The position numbers were made by a program, and so were the translations under genes. The notes under the pieces are model-generated. The model made no database searches. It was not told the origin of the DNA and saw nothing but the letters and a program-made list of their open reading frames with translations. Shown piece by piece: positions 50,173 through 61,032 of a stretch of 64,000 bases of DNA (its first letter is position 1; the number at the start of each line of letters is the position of its first letter). Source of the DNA: Deuterostichococcus epilithicus (lineage: Eukaryota; Chlorophyta; Trebouxiophyceae; Prasiolales; Stichococcaceae); the NCBI GenBank assembly GCA_033439295.1, contig JAVTLE010000001.1:744001-808000 (forward strand), written 5' to 3'.

Positions 50173-52452
50173 GCGGCAGCAGCGGCAGCGCTGCGCAAGC
50201 GGGATGCTAGAGGGGAAGCCCCGCACAGGGAGGGTCAGGCGAGACGGCGGCGCACCCGCGGCGGCAGGATGAAGTCGGCGCTGATGATGCGGCCGAACAT
50301 GAGCTGCATGCGGCGGACGCCCTTGACCTTTTCGTCCTCCGGCCGCCGGAAGGGGAAGCTGCCGACCAGCATGACGTACAGCATGACGCCGCATGACCAG
50401 ATGTCCGCGCACTTGCCGTCGTACACCTCCGTCGTCAGCACCTGTGTCCGGGGGGCAACGGCACGGGGCGCTCAGTCGTGCTGTGCCGGGCACGCCTCGG
50501 GGCGGAACCGGCTTACGGCCTCCTGTCTGGGACCGCTTGGACCCCGCCCGCCTCGAGTGCACCGTGGCTTCGGGAGTCGGCCCCGGCGGCATGCCCGCCA
50601 CCCAAGGGGGCCACCCTGCCGCGAGACGCAGCTGGCGCCGCCGCCGCACGCCAGAGGCGCGGGGCAGACGTACGGCCGGCAGTGCAGGGTGCCCCAGCAG
50701 CCAGGGACGGCCGCGGGCGCCTGCGCGGCGCTTTGTGTGACGACCCACAACGGGGTCCGACAGAGGCGGGCGCAACTCGACCTAGGGTCCAGGGTTTGAG
50801 GATTTAGGGTTCAAGGGAACCGCACCTCCGGCGCCATGTACTCCGGCGTGCCGCAGGCGGTCTTGCACAGGGAGCCTGCCACCTCGTCCTTGGAGTACCC
50901 AAAGTCGCACATCTTGATGATGGGCAGCGGCTGGCTGCCGTCCAGCAGCACGTTGTCCAGCTGCGGCACACCAGGAGCCGGCTCAGCAACATCGCCCGAG
51001 CGGTTCCCGGGGGGCTCGATCAACAAACGGTGCCATGCTCCTCCGCCCTCCAGCAGCACATTGTCCAGCCGCGAGACACCGAACCCCAGCTCGGTGGGTC
51101 GCTCGGGTCGTTTGACAGGCTCTTCTCGACAGGCTGTCTGCAGCGATCTGCCAGCCGGCAGCACAGCGTCCATGTGCAGGGGCGCCGCAGCCGGCTCAAA
51201 AGAGGCCCAGGTTTCCTGCACAGGTCTCTGCAACCAAGCCTTTCCGCAGCAAAGCCCTTCTACAACATAGCTTTTCTATGCCGCATGGCGCTGCAAGCTC
51301 CCAGCAATGCTGGGCATGCGCTGCCGTCGTGTTTTGGTCCTGCAGATGTGACGGAAAAGGCGTGTGTGGCACCTTGATGTCGCGGTTGGCGATGCCTAGC
51401 CGGTGGCAGTAGTCCACTGCGATGATGAACTGCTGGAAGAACCATCTCGCGTCCGTCTCCGGCACGCCTCCGAGCTGCGACAGAATGCAAACCCGTCTGA
51501 GGGCTGCAGCTTCACAGCGCTGCGTACCGATGCACGCAATGCGTCAGCCTCAACTGAAGTCTTGAACAGCAAAGAGCTGGCAGCAGCCTATGCCCTGTAG
51601 CTGGCAGCAACAAGGATTCGATGCGGCTAGCGTCCAGTGTGGCACAGAGGGTACAGGTGCACACCCCAGCGCGCTTGCAGGCGTCCACGTATTCCGACAG
51701 GTCGCCGCCCGGCGCATACTCCATGGCAATGGCCAAGTGCTGCGGCGTCATGAACACCTCCTGCGCGCGGCGCAAGACAAGGCCTTTCAGGCGGCTGGCA
51801 GGCGGGACCTGGCGAGCGCAGCGCGGGCTCCGCGCATGCCTGTGCAGGTGCAACCGGAAGCAATGCCAACAGGCTGCATCACAGGCGGCAGGCAGGGCGC
51901 GGGGTGGCAGCGCTGCGGTCACCTTGAGCTGCACGATGTGGGGGTGCATGGCACACTCCCGGTGGTTCAGCAGCTCCCTCGCTATGATGCGCTGGCTGGT
52001 GCGGCCGCCGCGCTCGATGAACTTGATGGCCACCTGCTCGTCCGTCTCAGTGTCCAGCGCCAGCTGCACGAAGCCGGAGGCGCCGCTGCAGAAGCAGTGA
52101 AACAGTGACAACAGCGTCAGCAGCAACTGCGCCCTGGCATTGCGTCATTGCAAAGCTGTTGAAGCTTCGAGGCGCCCATGGCTGATGCGTGGGACGCCTC
52201 GATCGGCGGTCAGCTGATCAAATACTGCCAGAAGCGCCCCCCCTCCTCATACCGCCGGGGAGTGCGCTCATGTTGACCTCCTGTCCTTAAGGGACTTTTG
52301 TAGTGGCATGATAAGCCAGAGCTTGTAATTCTGCGACACCTGTTGAGATGTCGCAACTTCACGTAGCGGGGGTGGCCATCCAGCGGGACTGCGGTCTCGT
52401 CCATCGGCTTCGTGGAGGACGGCCCCTCGCCGTGGCCCTGCACCCCATTCAT
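49036..52452 (-). CDS. SnRK2-type Ser/Thr protein kinase (344 aa)
   Basis: Eight exons in phase: 52452-52340, 52085-51923, 51760-51665, 51474-51373, 50960-50826, 50441-50256, 49586-49431, 49119-49036 (1035 nt, TGA). Motifs: [19 protein letters not shown] glycine loop, VAIKFIERG (K59), [30 protein letters not shown] (catalytic D156), CDFGYSK (D177), [38 protein letters not shown]-type [18 protein letters not shown], then a short C-terminal helix [18 protein letters not shown] as in SnRK2s. The order and 'DFGYSK' are SnRK2 hallmarks. In plants SnRK2s act in ABA and osmotic signalling; in Chlamydomonas, SnRK2s govern sulfur stress. The catalytic-loop His is Asn here (NRD). Several in-frame ATGs near the start make the exact N-terminus uncertain by about 16 residues. 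Confidence 0.93.
50141..50188. repeat. (CAG)n microsatellite in a SnRK2 intron
   Basis: About ten perfect cag triplets followed by interrupted cgg/cag triplets, in the intron between 50256 and 49586. Confidence 0.95.
50942..51080 (-). repeat. 108-bp tandem duplication of the exon-5 start, SnRK2 gene
   Basis: ctggacaa(c/t)gtgctgctgga follows the functional acceptor (gtgccgcag, exon start 50960) and occurs again 108 bp upstream in the intron after gtgtctcgcgg, where the AG has become GG. Weaker similarity extends into the flanks (gacacc, cagctcgg), with hints of a third copy. Confidence 0.8.
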
Positions 52453-53247
52453 CCTGGCGGGCCTTCCTCAAGCCCGCCAGAAGTTGTGGGAGCGGCCAAG
52501 CCTGCTCCGGCCCGCCCGAACCTCAAGCACTGTCCGGCTCTGACGACACCTGGCTCGGGTCTGCAAAGTATACGCGCCAGCTGCTCGGCTGCAGCCCGTG
52601 AGGCGCTGTCTGCTGGTTATCAGTTTCCGCTGTCGTCCCGCGGTCGCCAGTTGCTTTGTCAACGTTCAAAGAGCCACTACACGCTGCAGGCGTGGTGGTG
52701 GAAGGAGCCTGAGGTACGGTACTCGCAGCAGCAGCTTGCAAAGGTCGCACGTGCAGTTGAATGTTGGTGCAGTGGATCGACAGCACCGCTCAATTGCGAT
52801 CAGTGAGAGCGGAACTGCCAACAGCGGGAGGCCGAGGCCTGGAGTAATGTGAACTTCAATATTTCGCGGGAAGAGACGCAATGGCTGTTAAAGCGTAAAC
52901 CCTGCAGAAAGTGCTTCCCGGGAGCCTGATGCCAATCGCAGGGTGGATCAGCCGTGTTTCACCCAGGTGCTGCGGTAAGATAGCTTGTGATTGAGAATAC
53001 CCTGTGCTGGCTGCCTGGGCGTGGCTGCGCCTGTCAAGCGTGGCCGGGCGCCGAAACCCAACCCATAAATTTTCGAGCGTCTACCGGGCTTCGCAGCACC
53101 GGGACATAGAGTTCCTTCTCTGCAACAGCCGTAGGCCTCCGGAGTTGAGCACCCACGATTATCCAGCCAGACAGACATCGGTCGCGATATCAGCCGGCGA
53201 CTGCCTGCTGCGCTGAACCGGCTGGGAAGGTCAACTCGGTCGACGCA
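52453..53247. promoter_or_regulatory. Divergent intergenic region between SnRK2 and TKL kinase genes
   Basis: The 795 bp separate two divergent start codons. The inverted-repeat-like pair cttgaggaa/ggcttgacct was not convincing. No TATA box or other element could be assigned, so the call rests on position. Confidence 0.45.
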
Positions 53248-56200
53248 ATGGGCTGCGCCACGTCCAAGGTGCGCCATGCTCGCAGATCGTTGCAGGCGAG
53301 TACGCTACTCAAGCCAGCATTGCTGATGTTGCCTCTGGCGTGCGCTGGCCACCATCGTGTTGCCGACGTGCACCCCAATCACGCACACATCTGTACCGGC
53401 TTCAGTAGGTGTTCCATTCTCTCATTGCGATGCCGTCACAGCAAGTTATGGCACATACTCCATGCAAGCCTGAGCAGCGCGCGCTTCGGCCTCATGGCAA
53501 TGGCGAGGCACTTGGCATTCATGCAGCAGCTGCCTGGCTTACACCCGACTGCTACACGACTGTGATTTTTTCCCGGCCGTCCTGCCACACTCAGTCGATG
53601 CCCCCAAGGTCATCTGACAGCGAACCCATTGGACGACGGTGACACCGTCCGCTGCAGGAGCAGCATGCTGCGCCGGCACCTACATTGCCCGGCGGCGGCG
53701 CAGCGCAGCACCCTGGCGGCGCGCCCCCTGGCAAGGCCTCCTCGGGCGGCGAGTTCCCCGGCTCGACTCTGCGATTTGACACCGCCAAGGGCAGTCCGAC
53801 AGAGGCGCCTCTCCCCGCGGCTGCGGAGGCGCCGCCGCCCGTGAGCGCGGGCCCCATGGAGGCCAGCGGCACCTCTTTCTCCACCGCCAGCCCGCACACC
53901 CCGCCGCCGCAAGACGCGGTCGCCACCGCTAGGCCGGCGGTGGCCAAGCCACCCCGCAGCCGCCATGGCAGCCGGGAGTATGTTGCACTCGGGCTGCTGC
54001 GGGAAACTGGCGGCGGCCCGGGCCCGCCGTCTGCGCCGCCGCTGCTGGAGCACGTGTCTGACAGCGCCGACAGCCTGCGGCTGCGAAACAGGCAGTTCCT
54101 GCGAGCCAATGGGGCGGCGCCGTCGGCGGCCGCGCTGGCTGCGGCCGCAGAGGCGCCACCGCCGCCCCCAGAGCTGGGCCATGTGCTTTCGCTGCTCAGC
54201 CGTCTCATCAGCGCGACGGCGGTGGTGGTGGACCTTCACGATCCGCCGGTAACCTACATCAGGTATACTGTGTGCCTTGCTGAACCTGAACAGCACGGCA
54301 CAGCGGCCTGGCTTCCGTTGGAGACAGGTTGACAGCAGACCTGGAGGACACGTTTGTTGTCTAGGGTAGGCGTCACCCCTTTCCCCCAGTGCTGCTCAGC
54401 AGCAACCATGGGCCGTGCAGCTCCCTGCTGCGCGGCTGACGCCAGCCACGGTGTGAGTGATGCGGCCGCAGCGGGCAGCGCCGTCGGCTGCAGCGGCATC
54501 GTCACCCAGTGGGTGTAAACCCTCAGCCCGCTGCTGCAGGGACAGCGTGGAGCTGCGCGTGGGTGACGCGGCGGAGGTGCGGGCCATGGACGGGTTCCAG
54601 GAGGTGGCGCTGGTGGGCCGCGGGGGGCGGCTGCTGGGCCTGCTCGGGGCCGCGACGCCCGGCGCCGGCTCCATGCCCAACCCCATGCTGTTGCAGGTGA
54701 AGCGCTGAGGCCCGTTCCTTGGACTGAGCGGCTCGGGTTGGGTGGCTTGAATGCCGAACCAGCTTGAGGCAATGGCGCCGGGCGCTCTATGTCACGCCCA
54801 ACCCATACTGCGTCCCAGTCGGGCTCGGGCGTCTCAGCTGCACATCGGCCAGTGTTCCTTCCTTGAGGAGGGTGACTTACACCCGAGTTATGCAGAGTTG
54901 AGGACTGCCGAAAGGGACTGCAGCACGCTGGTGTGCCCAGCACAATGGGCGGTGGTCTTTCAACATGCCCCTTGGCTGCTGCACACAGCTTGCCCTGAGA
55001 GGATCAAAGCTGCACTTGGTAGTGCCACAGCCTCACGAGCTGACTTGCGCTCGCACTGGACATTGGCTCCTCATCCTGTTACCAGCATCATTGTCAGATG
55101 GCCGCGTGCGCTGACAGCGAGGTCACCGCACGGCCGCAGGTGGCCGGTGTGGTGGCGCAGCAGGTGGAGGTGATGCAGTCGGCAGCAGCCCCTGAGGACA
55201 CCCCGCCAGACTTATTTCAGTCGAAGGCTGTTTTCAATATTCGCACATGCACCCCCACAGTTCGATATTCGCAACTGCACCCCCACAGATGGCCAGCGTG
55301 GTGGTGCGGGAGGTGGAGACGATGCAGTCGGCAGCCAGCCTGAAGGAGCCGGCGCTCAGCGGCGAGCTGCAGGATGGGCCTGGCGCCGGCGGCGAGTGGT
55401 CGCCGGCGCCCATACCCGCGGGCGCGCTCGTAGACGCACGGGATCCCGCCTGGCCCGCTCTCGTGGCCGAGGACAGCATCGAGGCGGTGCGCTGCCCTGC
55501 CACCCCGCAGCAACCCCTGCCTCGACCCGGCGCGGCAGCACGGCGCCCTGCGACTCGCATTGTGGGCTCGGCTGCCGGGTCACTTGTGGCATCACGCAAA
55601 CCCATGTCAGGTGTTGGCGGCAGACACACAAGCTGGCGTGCACACGTGGTTCTGACAATGTTTTCTTGCTCAATGCAGGTGACGGGTGTCTCGGCGGACA
55701 GCTGGAAGGGCGCCTCGCTGTGGGACCTGCTGCTGGCGCCTTTTGCAGCGCACAGCGCCGCCTGGAATGCCGTCAACGAGGTGACGGCGGCGGCCGGCGA
55801 CCTCATCGTCACCGGTGTCGGCTGCCGCACGGAACCCTCCCGGGGACCCTTCGTCCTGCGCTGCTCGTGCGCACCCTCCCCCCACTGATCCGGCACTGAA
55901 ACTGATCAGAACAGGTGGAAGCCTCGGCTGCAGCGGACGGCGAGCTGCGCATGCACTGTAGGACATGCTGCGCCGTGCGGCTGCAGACTCCGTTCGGGTG
56001 CCAGCTGCTGAGGCTTGAGACGTAGTGGTAGGGCTATGGCAGACTGCTCATCCTTTCTAAACCAGGGCGCATTACAGCTCAGCTGCGGAACACCCGCTCC
56101 TCTGCCTGCAGGCCGGCCAATCCGGCGCTGCTGGCGGCCCAGGCCCGCCCCGCGGACTGGGTGGACCTTGTGGCCACCCTGCAGCAGGACGGCGACTCTG

Positions 56201-59200
56201 CACTTCGCAGAACCTCTGCCGCAGAGGCCGACGCCGGCCGGACCGCCGCCGCTGCCGAGGCATTTGCGGCCGGCAAGGGCGCTGCGGCCGTCAACCGGCA
56301 GCGCCTGCCGCAGCCGTACCTTGTGATGGTGGCAAAGGAGGCGCCGTCAGCGGTGCCGCGCGCGGCGACGGCGGAGTCGCGCTTTGCAAGCGGCGGCTCC
56401 TTCGGCCGCGGCAGCGGCGGCCCCATTGGCGAGGAGGTGCCGCCTCGTGTCCCCCCTTCTCCCCCCTTCTCCATGCGCAATTGCCGCAGTCCTTTCGAGA
56501 GCCTTTCTGCGAATCTTCTGCAACGGCTGGCGCAAGCCTATCGACTTGCAGGCGGTTCTTGAGACCGAAAGCTTTCTCAGACCAGCATTCTCAGACCAGC
56601 ACTTCCGACTGCATTTTAAATGCCATGAACAGTGGCCCTGCGCGCTCCTCGTGCTCCCTCTGCCGCATGGTGGTGCTGGCCGCGCAGCAGCGCCGCTGCA
56701 GAATCCGGTCAGGGTTTTGTCGCACACGGTCAGCTGCACCGAGGTCGTCCTTGTCGCGCGTTACTGTGTCCCTGCGGGGGCCGCGCAGTCGTGGAGGCCG
56801 CTGCTCTTTCCGGCTCATGCAACTGTGGCCGCTGGTGGCACACAGGACAGCCCGCCACTGGAGCGGCACCCCTGTCTGGGGCCGCTACTTGGAGTCCTGC
56901 TGCTCATTTCGGGCCTCGGAATGGTTCCGCAGACGCCATCTCAGCCGGTCCCCTGTGCGCCTGCACCGCAGGCCAGGCAGGGCGGGGCGCCGATAGAGGG
57001 CGTGCAGCTGGGGCCGCTGCTTGGAAAGGGCTCCTTTGGCCGCGTGTACCACGGCCATTGGCACGGCAGCGAGGTTGCCATCAAGGTGCGTATTTTGTCC
57101 TCTCCTGCACGGCTGCAGGAGCAAGGCCGCTTCCAAGGATCGCCATGCCGTGCTTGTTCGCACGCAAGACCAGTGAAAAAGGTCCCTCTGGCGTGCAATA
57201 GCTCCAGGGCCTGGCGCCTGTTCGACTGCTGATGCGGCAGCAACATCTCACCGCTTGCACAGCACGATCTTGTGCTACGAACCAGGCTCCAGCTGCCGCT
57301 GCTGCAACCGAGCCGGGCGCCGCCTCACTCTCGGCATGTCGCTTCCTTGAACCCCAATCCGTTAACCCTGAATGTGCGCAGGTGTGTAATCAGGGCATCG
57401 CGCGCAGTGGCGACCGCACCGTCAAGCCCTGGGCGGGCGTCGAGGCGGTCGGCTCCCTGGGGCTGCACCACCGCCACGTGATGCGCACGCTGAACCACAC
57501 CACGGTGGTCGTCCCGGCGCCGCCGGCGCGCAGCTCCGTGCGGCACGCCTCCTTCGGCATCCCGGAGCTGGGCGCGCTGCCCACGTGAACCTCTTTCCGA
57601 GCCCCTCCAGAGCCTTCCAGAATCCCATTGATGAATGATGACTCGCATTGATCCAAGTCCGCTGTACATGCTGTACATGCTGCAAATGTGCCCAGGGTGC
57701 CACCAGCACGAGTGTGTGGAAACCGGCGGCGCACGCTCCTGTATGACTGAAGCTACACTCCCATTGGATGGAGCGAATCTGAGCGGAGGGCCTCTGCCGC
57801 CAGCCGCCCAGCATACGGCGCCACAGAGGGAACCTTCCGGCTGCCTGGCTGACCTTCCGAGCGCCCTGCAGCACGGGCATTGGGCCCCTTGCACCCTTTA
57901 CGTGACCGTGTGCTGTGCCTGTGTCCGCCAGGGCGCGTGGGCCGAGTCTGGACTTTGCAGCAGCGCGGCCGCCACCGCCCATGGTCCGCTCGGCGTCTTC
58001 CGACCTGGACTCCAGTATCAACGCTTCCCACGGCACCCAGGTGCAAAACCAATGTGTCAGCTGCGCTGAGACTGCGGGGGCGCTGCGCCCTAGCGCCAGT
58101 CCAGTGTTGGTTGATGATCGCAGACCACCCAAGTGCAGCCTGCTCGTGTTGCGACACACCCGACGCACTTTCCTGCCGCCTGTCACCCGACGCACTTTCC
58201 TCCCGCCTGTCAGGCCTGCCGTGCGTTGGTCATTGGTATGGATTCCATTCCTTGTTCGGTGCTGCGTGTTCGTGTCCGCGCACCTGTGGCTGCGGCGTCG
58301 CGAGGCAGCGTGCGCGGCGGCGCACCCGATCATTGGGCAGTCCTGCGTGCCGCGGGTTATGGCGGCGCACAAGTCGCGGCTCTGGTGGAGCTGTGCCAGT
58401 TGTCCCGAGCGCTGTGCGTGTGCGTGTCTGCAGCCGGGGCGGCCGCTGGCTGGGAGCCTCTGGCATGCGGGCAACACCGTGGCGGATGGCGGCGACGGCC
58501 GCGCGGCGGTGGCCGGTCCCAAGGACGGCTCCGCGGGCGCCGCGGAGGCCGCGTCGCCATTTGCAGCAGCCACATCGGCAGCATCCCAGACCGGAGCGCC
58601 CTTGTTCTCGCCCTTTGCAGGTGCCGCCCTCCCCCTCACCTCCCAGGATGCCAGCCTTCTCGGCAGGCTTCCTGCCTTCTCGCTCCCTGGCCGCCTCATC
58701 TGTGGAATTCGCGGCTCGCCTGCGGGCGCCGGTCGGTCCAATGTCGCTGTGACTTCAGTGGAAGCAACAGAGACCAACCACCGGGGCGCGGCCCTGGCCG
58801 CCGGCCGCTGCCTCCATCCGTCCTGCTGCTTCACTGTCTGACGAGCACGCGGCTTGTGCCGCAGACTTGCTGCGGTGCCAGGCGCCAGCGAAGGACGCCG
58901 GAGGTGCCGGCGGCAGCACCTCCGGCAGCGGCAGCGCCGGCAACACGCCGCCAGGCGCCGTCCTGGTGGCGGCCCGCCCCAACCACCTGCGGGGCACCTC
59001 CCTTGGCGGCGGCGGATCCCCCGGCCAACTCGGCGGCGGCTCTGGCAGCCAGGCCGGCAGCACGCGCCGCGGCGGCGGCGGCGGCGACCAGGCCGCGGAG
59101 GTGGACACCTGGGTCGTCATGGAGTTCTGCAACCGCGGCACGCTGCAGGTGCGACTCAGGGTTCAGGACGATCAACTGTTTCTGCGGGTCTGCAGCTGCT

Positions 59201-61032
59201 GGTGGGTTGCGGCTCAACGCTCCCAGCTCCATGCTGACGCTGGATGCGAGTGTGAAGCCAGCGACGGCGTTCCTCGAGCGGCTGTGCCGGACGCGGCCCG
59301 CGGCCCTGTTAGGCCAGGGGCGTTGCAGCCGCTTCGTCAGCAAGCGCCCTGCCAGCCGGGCAGGTGCTGCATCCCTGTTGAAGGTCGGGCCTGTTTCAGC
59401 AAACAACACTTGCGGCCTGCCCTGAAACCCTAAAACCCCTGTCTGCAGCGGGCCCTGGAGGACGGCTCCTTCTCGGTCGAGGGCCCCGACGGGGGGCGGC
59501 ACCCCGACATGCGGGCGGTGCTCACGGCGGGCCGCCAGCTGGCGGAGGCGATGGCGTACATGCACGCGCGCGGCGTCATCCACGGCGACCTGTCGCGCGC
59601 CAACATCCTGCTGATGGACAATAAGGAGGCGCCGTGCGGCTTTGACGTCAAGGTGCCTACCCAGGGTTGTTTGGCGGCTCACTGCCAGCAGTGGTTGGTC
59701 GTCGAGCCCTCTTGGCTGTGCCGTCGAGCGGCAAGCGGTGCAGCCCCCGCGGAACAACAGAACCAAGGATGTCAAGGAATGTCAACGCTGCACCCTGCGG
59801 ACGCTCACCAGGAGCCGCTCCGCCGCGCAGGTGGCGATCCCCGGCGTGGCGCGCCGTTAGCACCTTGCTCTCAATAGCCCCTGAAAGGCTTGCTCCTTGA
59901 GCCCTATACGAAGGTTCCTCGTACTCCTTGAGTATGCTCCCTGAACCCTCCTGCTGCCGCGCACAGGTGGCAGATTTCGGCATGGCGCGGCAGCTGGACG
60001 CGCAGAGCCGCATCGACACCCCCAAATACCCTGCTCCTCGAAACACTCAACCCTAAACCCTTCTGCCGCACAGGTGGCGGACTTTGGCATGGCGCGGCAG
60101 CTGGACGCGGCAAGCCGCATCGACACCTTCAGCTGCGGCACCATCACGCACACTGCACCCGAGCTCATGGACGAGGGCCACCTGTCGCGCGCCGCAGACG
60201 TCTTCGCCGGCGGCGTGCTGCTGTGGGAGCTGCTCGCCGGCTGCGGCGCATGGTCCGGCATGAATCAGGTGCCCTGCAAACCCTGAAAGCCTGAAAGCCC
60301 TCCTCGCTCCCGCGGGTCCCCCGCTTCGCTCCCCTGCGGGGGGCGACCTCTAGAGACGCGTGCGGGGCAGCACCCGCAGAAGCGGCTGCGGGGCAGCAGG
60401 CCCTGCACGTCTGCACCGGCTGTGCGGGGACTGCAGCTGACGACATGCGTGCCAGAGGGCGCATGGCTTCTGATGGCGGCATGCTGCTGGGAGCAGCAAC
60501 TCCCCTGACACACTCTCGCCGTCTGTGGATCCCGCCCTTCTGTTGTGCCCTCCGCCAGCCAGGCCGCACCTCGTCATCGGTTGAGAGTGCTGCACGCCGT
60601 CAAGTGCGTCGCATTGACGGAGCTGGCACCTCGCCGCCGGGCTGAGCCCCTGTCCCGGCTGCACTGCGCAGGCCCAGATCATCAGCGCGGTGCTCATCCA
60701 CAACAGGCGGCCAGTGTTCCCAGCAGACGCGCCGCCCGCATATGCGGTGCGAGCCCAAGCAAACACGCCTCATTGAGCCTGCTGCCATGCTCTGGATCGG
60801 CCACTGTCACCATAACAGCATGGTCGATGCTGCTCAGCACCGGGCGGGCACTCGCTCTCGACTGCCTCCGAGCGTGACGCCGTGGCGCATGGTGACATCG
60901 TCGCAGGCGCTGGCAGAGCAGTGCATGGCGACCAACCCAAAGGAGCGGCCGACATTTGCGGAGGTCGAGCGCCGCATCACGGCGATGCTGCGCGAACTGG
61001 ATGCGGGCCCGGCCGCCCCTGCCTCAGCCTGA
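53248..61032 (+). CDS. Large TKL protein kinase with N-terminal lipidation motif (about 980 aa)
   Basis: Sixteen exons in phase: 53248-53268, 53658-54262, 54540-54696, 55289-55486, 55679-55807, 55915-55997, 56112-56436, 56972-57085, 57382-57584, 57932-58040, 58621-58735, 58865-59148, 59449-59652, 60074-60268, 60672-60746, 60907-61032 (2943 nt); exon 11 and the ends of exons 5-6 are less certain. The start MGCATSK fits N-myristoylation plus palmitoylation. The first 500 residues are low complexity around a region that may be a GAF- or PAS-like sensor fold. Kinase: GKGSFGRVY (524-532), VAIK (K544), long Gly/Ser insert, VVMEFCNRGTL hinge, HGDLSRANILL (D828), ADFGMAR (D852), HTAPEL, ADVFAGGVLLWEL, NPKERPTF. 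Arg of HRD is Gly, as in many algal TKL kinases. Likely a membrane-tethered signalling kinase; ligand and targets unknown. Two introns hold decayed exon-start copies. Confidence 0.87.
55140..55345 (+). repeat. 149-bp tandem duplication of the exon-4 start, TKL kinase gene
   Basis: cag|gtggccggtgtggtgg..gtgatgcagtcggcagca at 55140 pairs with cag|atggccagcgtggtgg..acgatgcagtcggcagcc at 55289. The first copy (VAGVVAQQVEVMQSAA) keeps an AG but runs into no usable donor, so it appears intronic. A second short duplication (attcgca..tgcacccccacag) repeats the acceptor itself at 55235-55288. Confidence 0.85.
58157..58210. repeat. 27-bp tandem repeat in a TKL-kinase intron
   Basis: cacccgacgcactttcct(g/c)ccgcctgt is present twice head-to-tail with one mismatch, in the intron between 58040 and 58621. 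Confidence 0.9.
59967..60140 (+). repeat. 107-bp tandem duplication of the DFG exon start, TKL kinase gene
   Basis: cacag|gtggc(a/g)ga(t/c)tt(c/t)ggcatggcgcgg continues through ccgcatcgacacc in two copies, at 59967 and 60074. Both encode VADFGMARQLDA, and both have an intact acceptor. The first runs into a stop within about 35 codons without a donor, so the second is the functional exon. Confidence 0.9.

Noticed and set aside
57422-58834. 470-codon minus-strand open frame opposite the TKL kinase
   Set aside because: Low-complexity antisense frame without motifs; the plus-strand kinase model explains the region.
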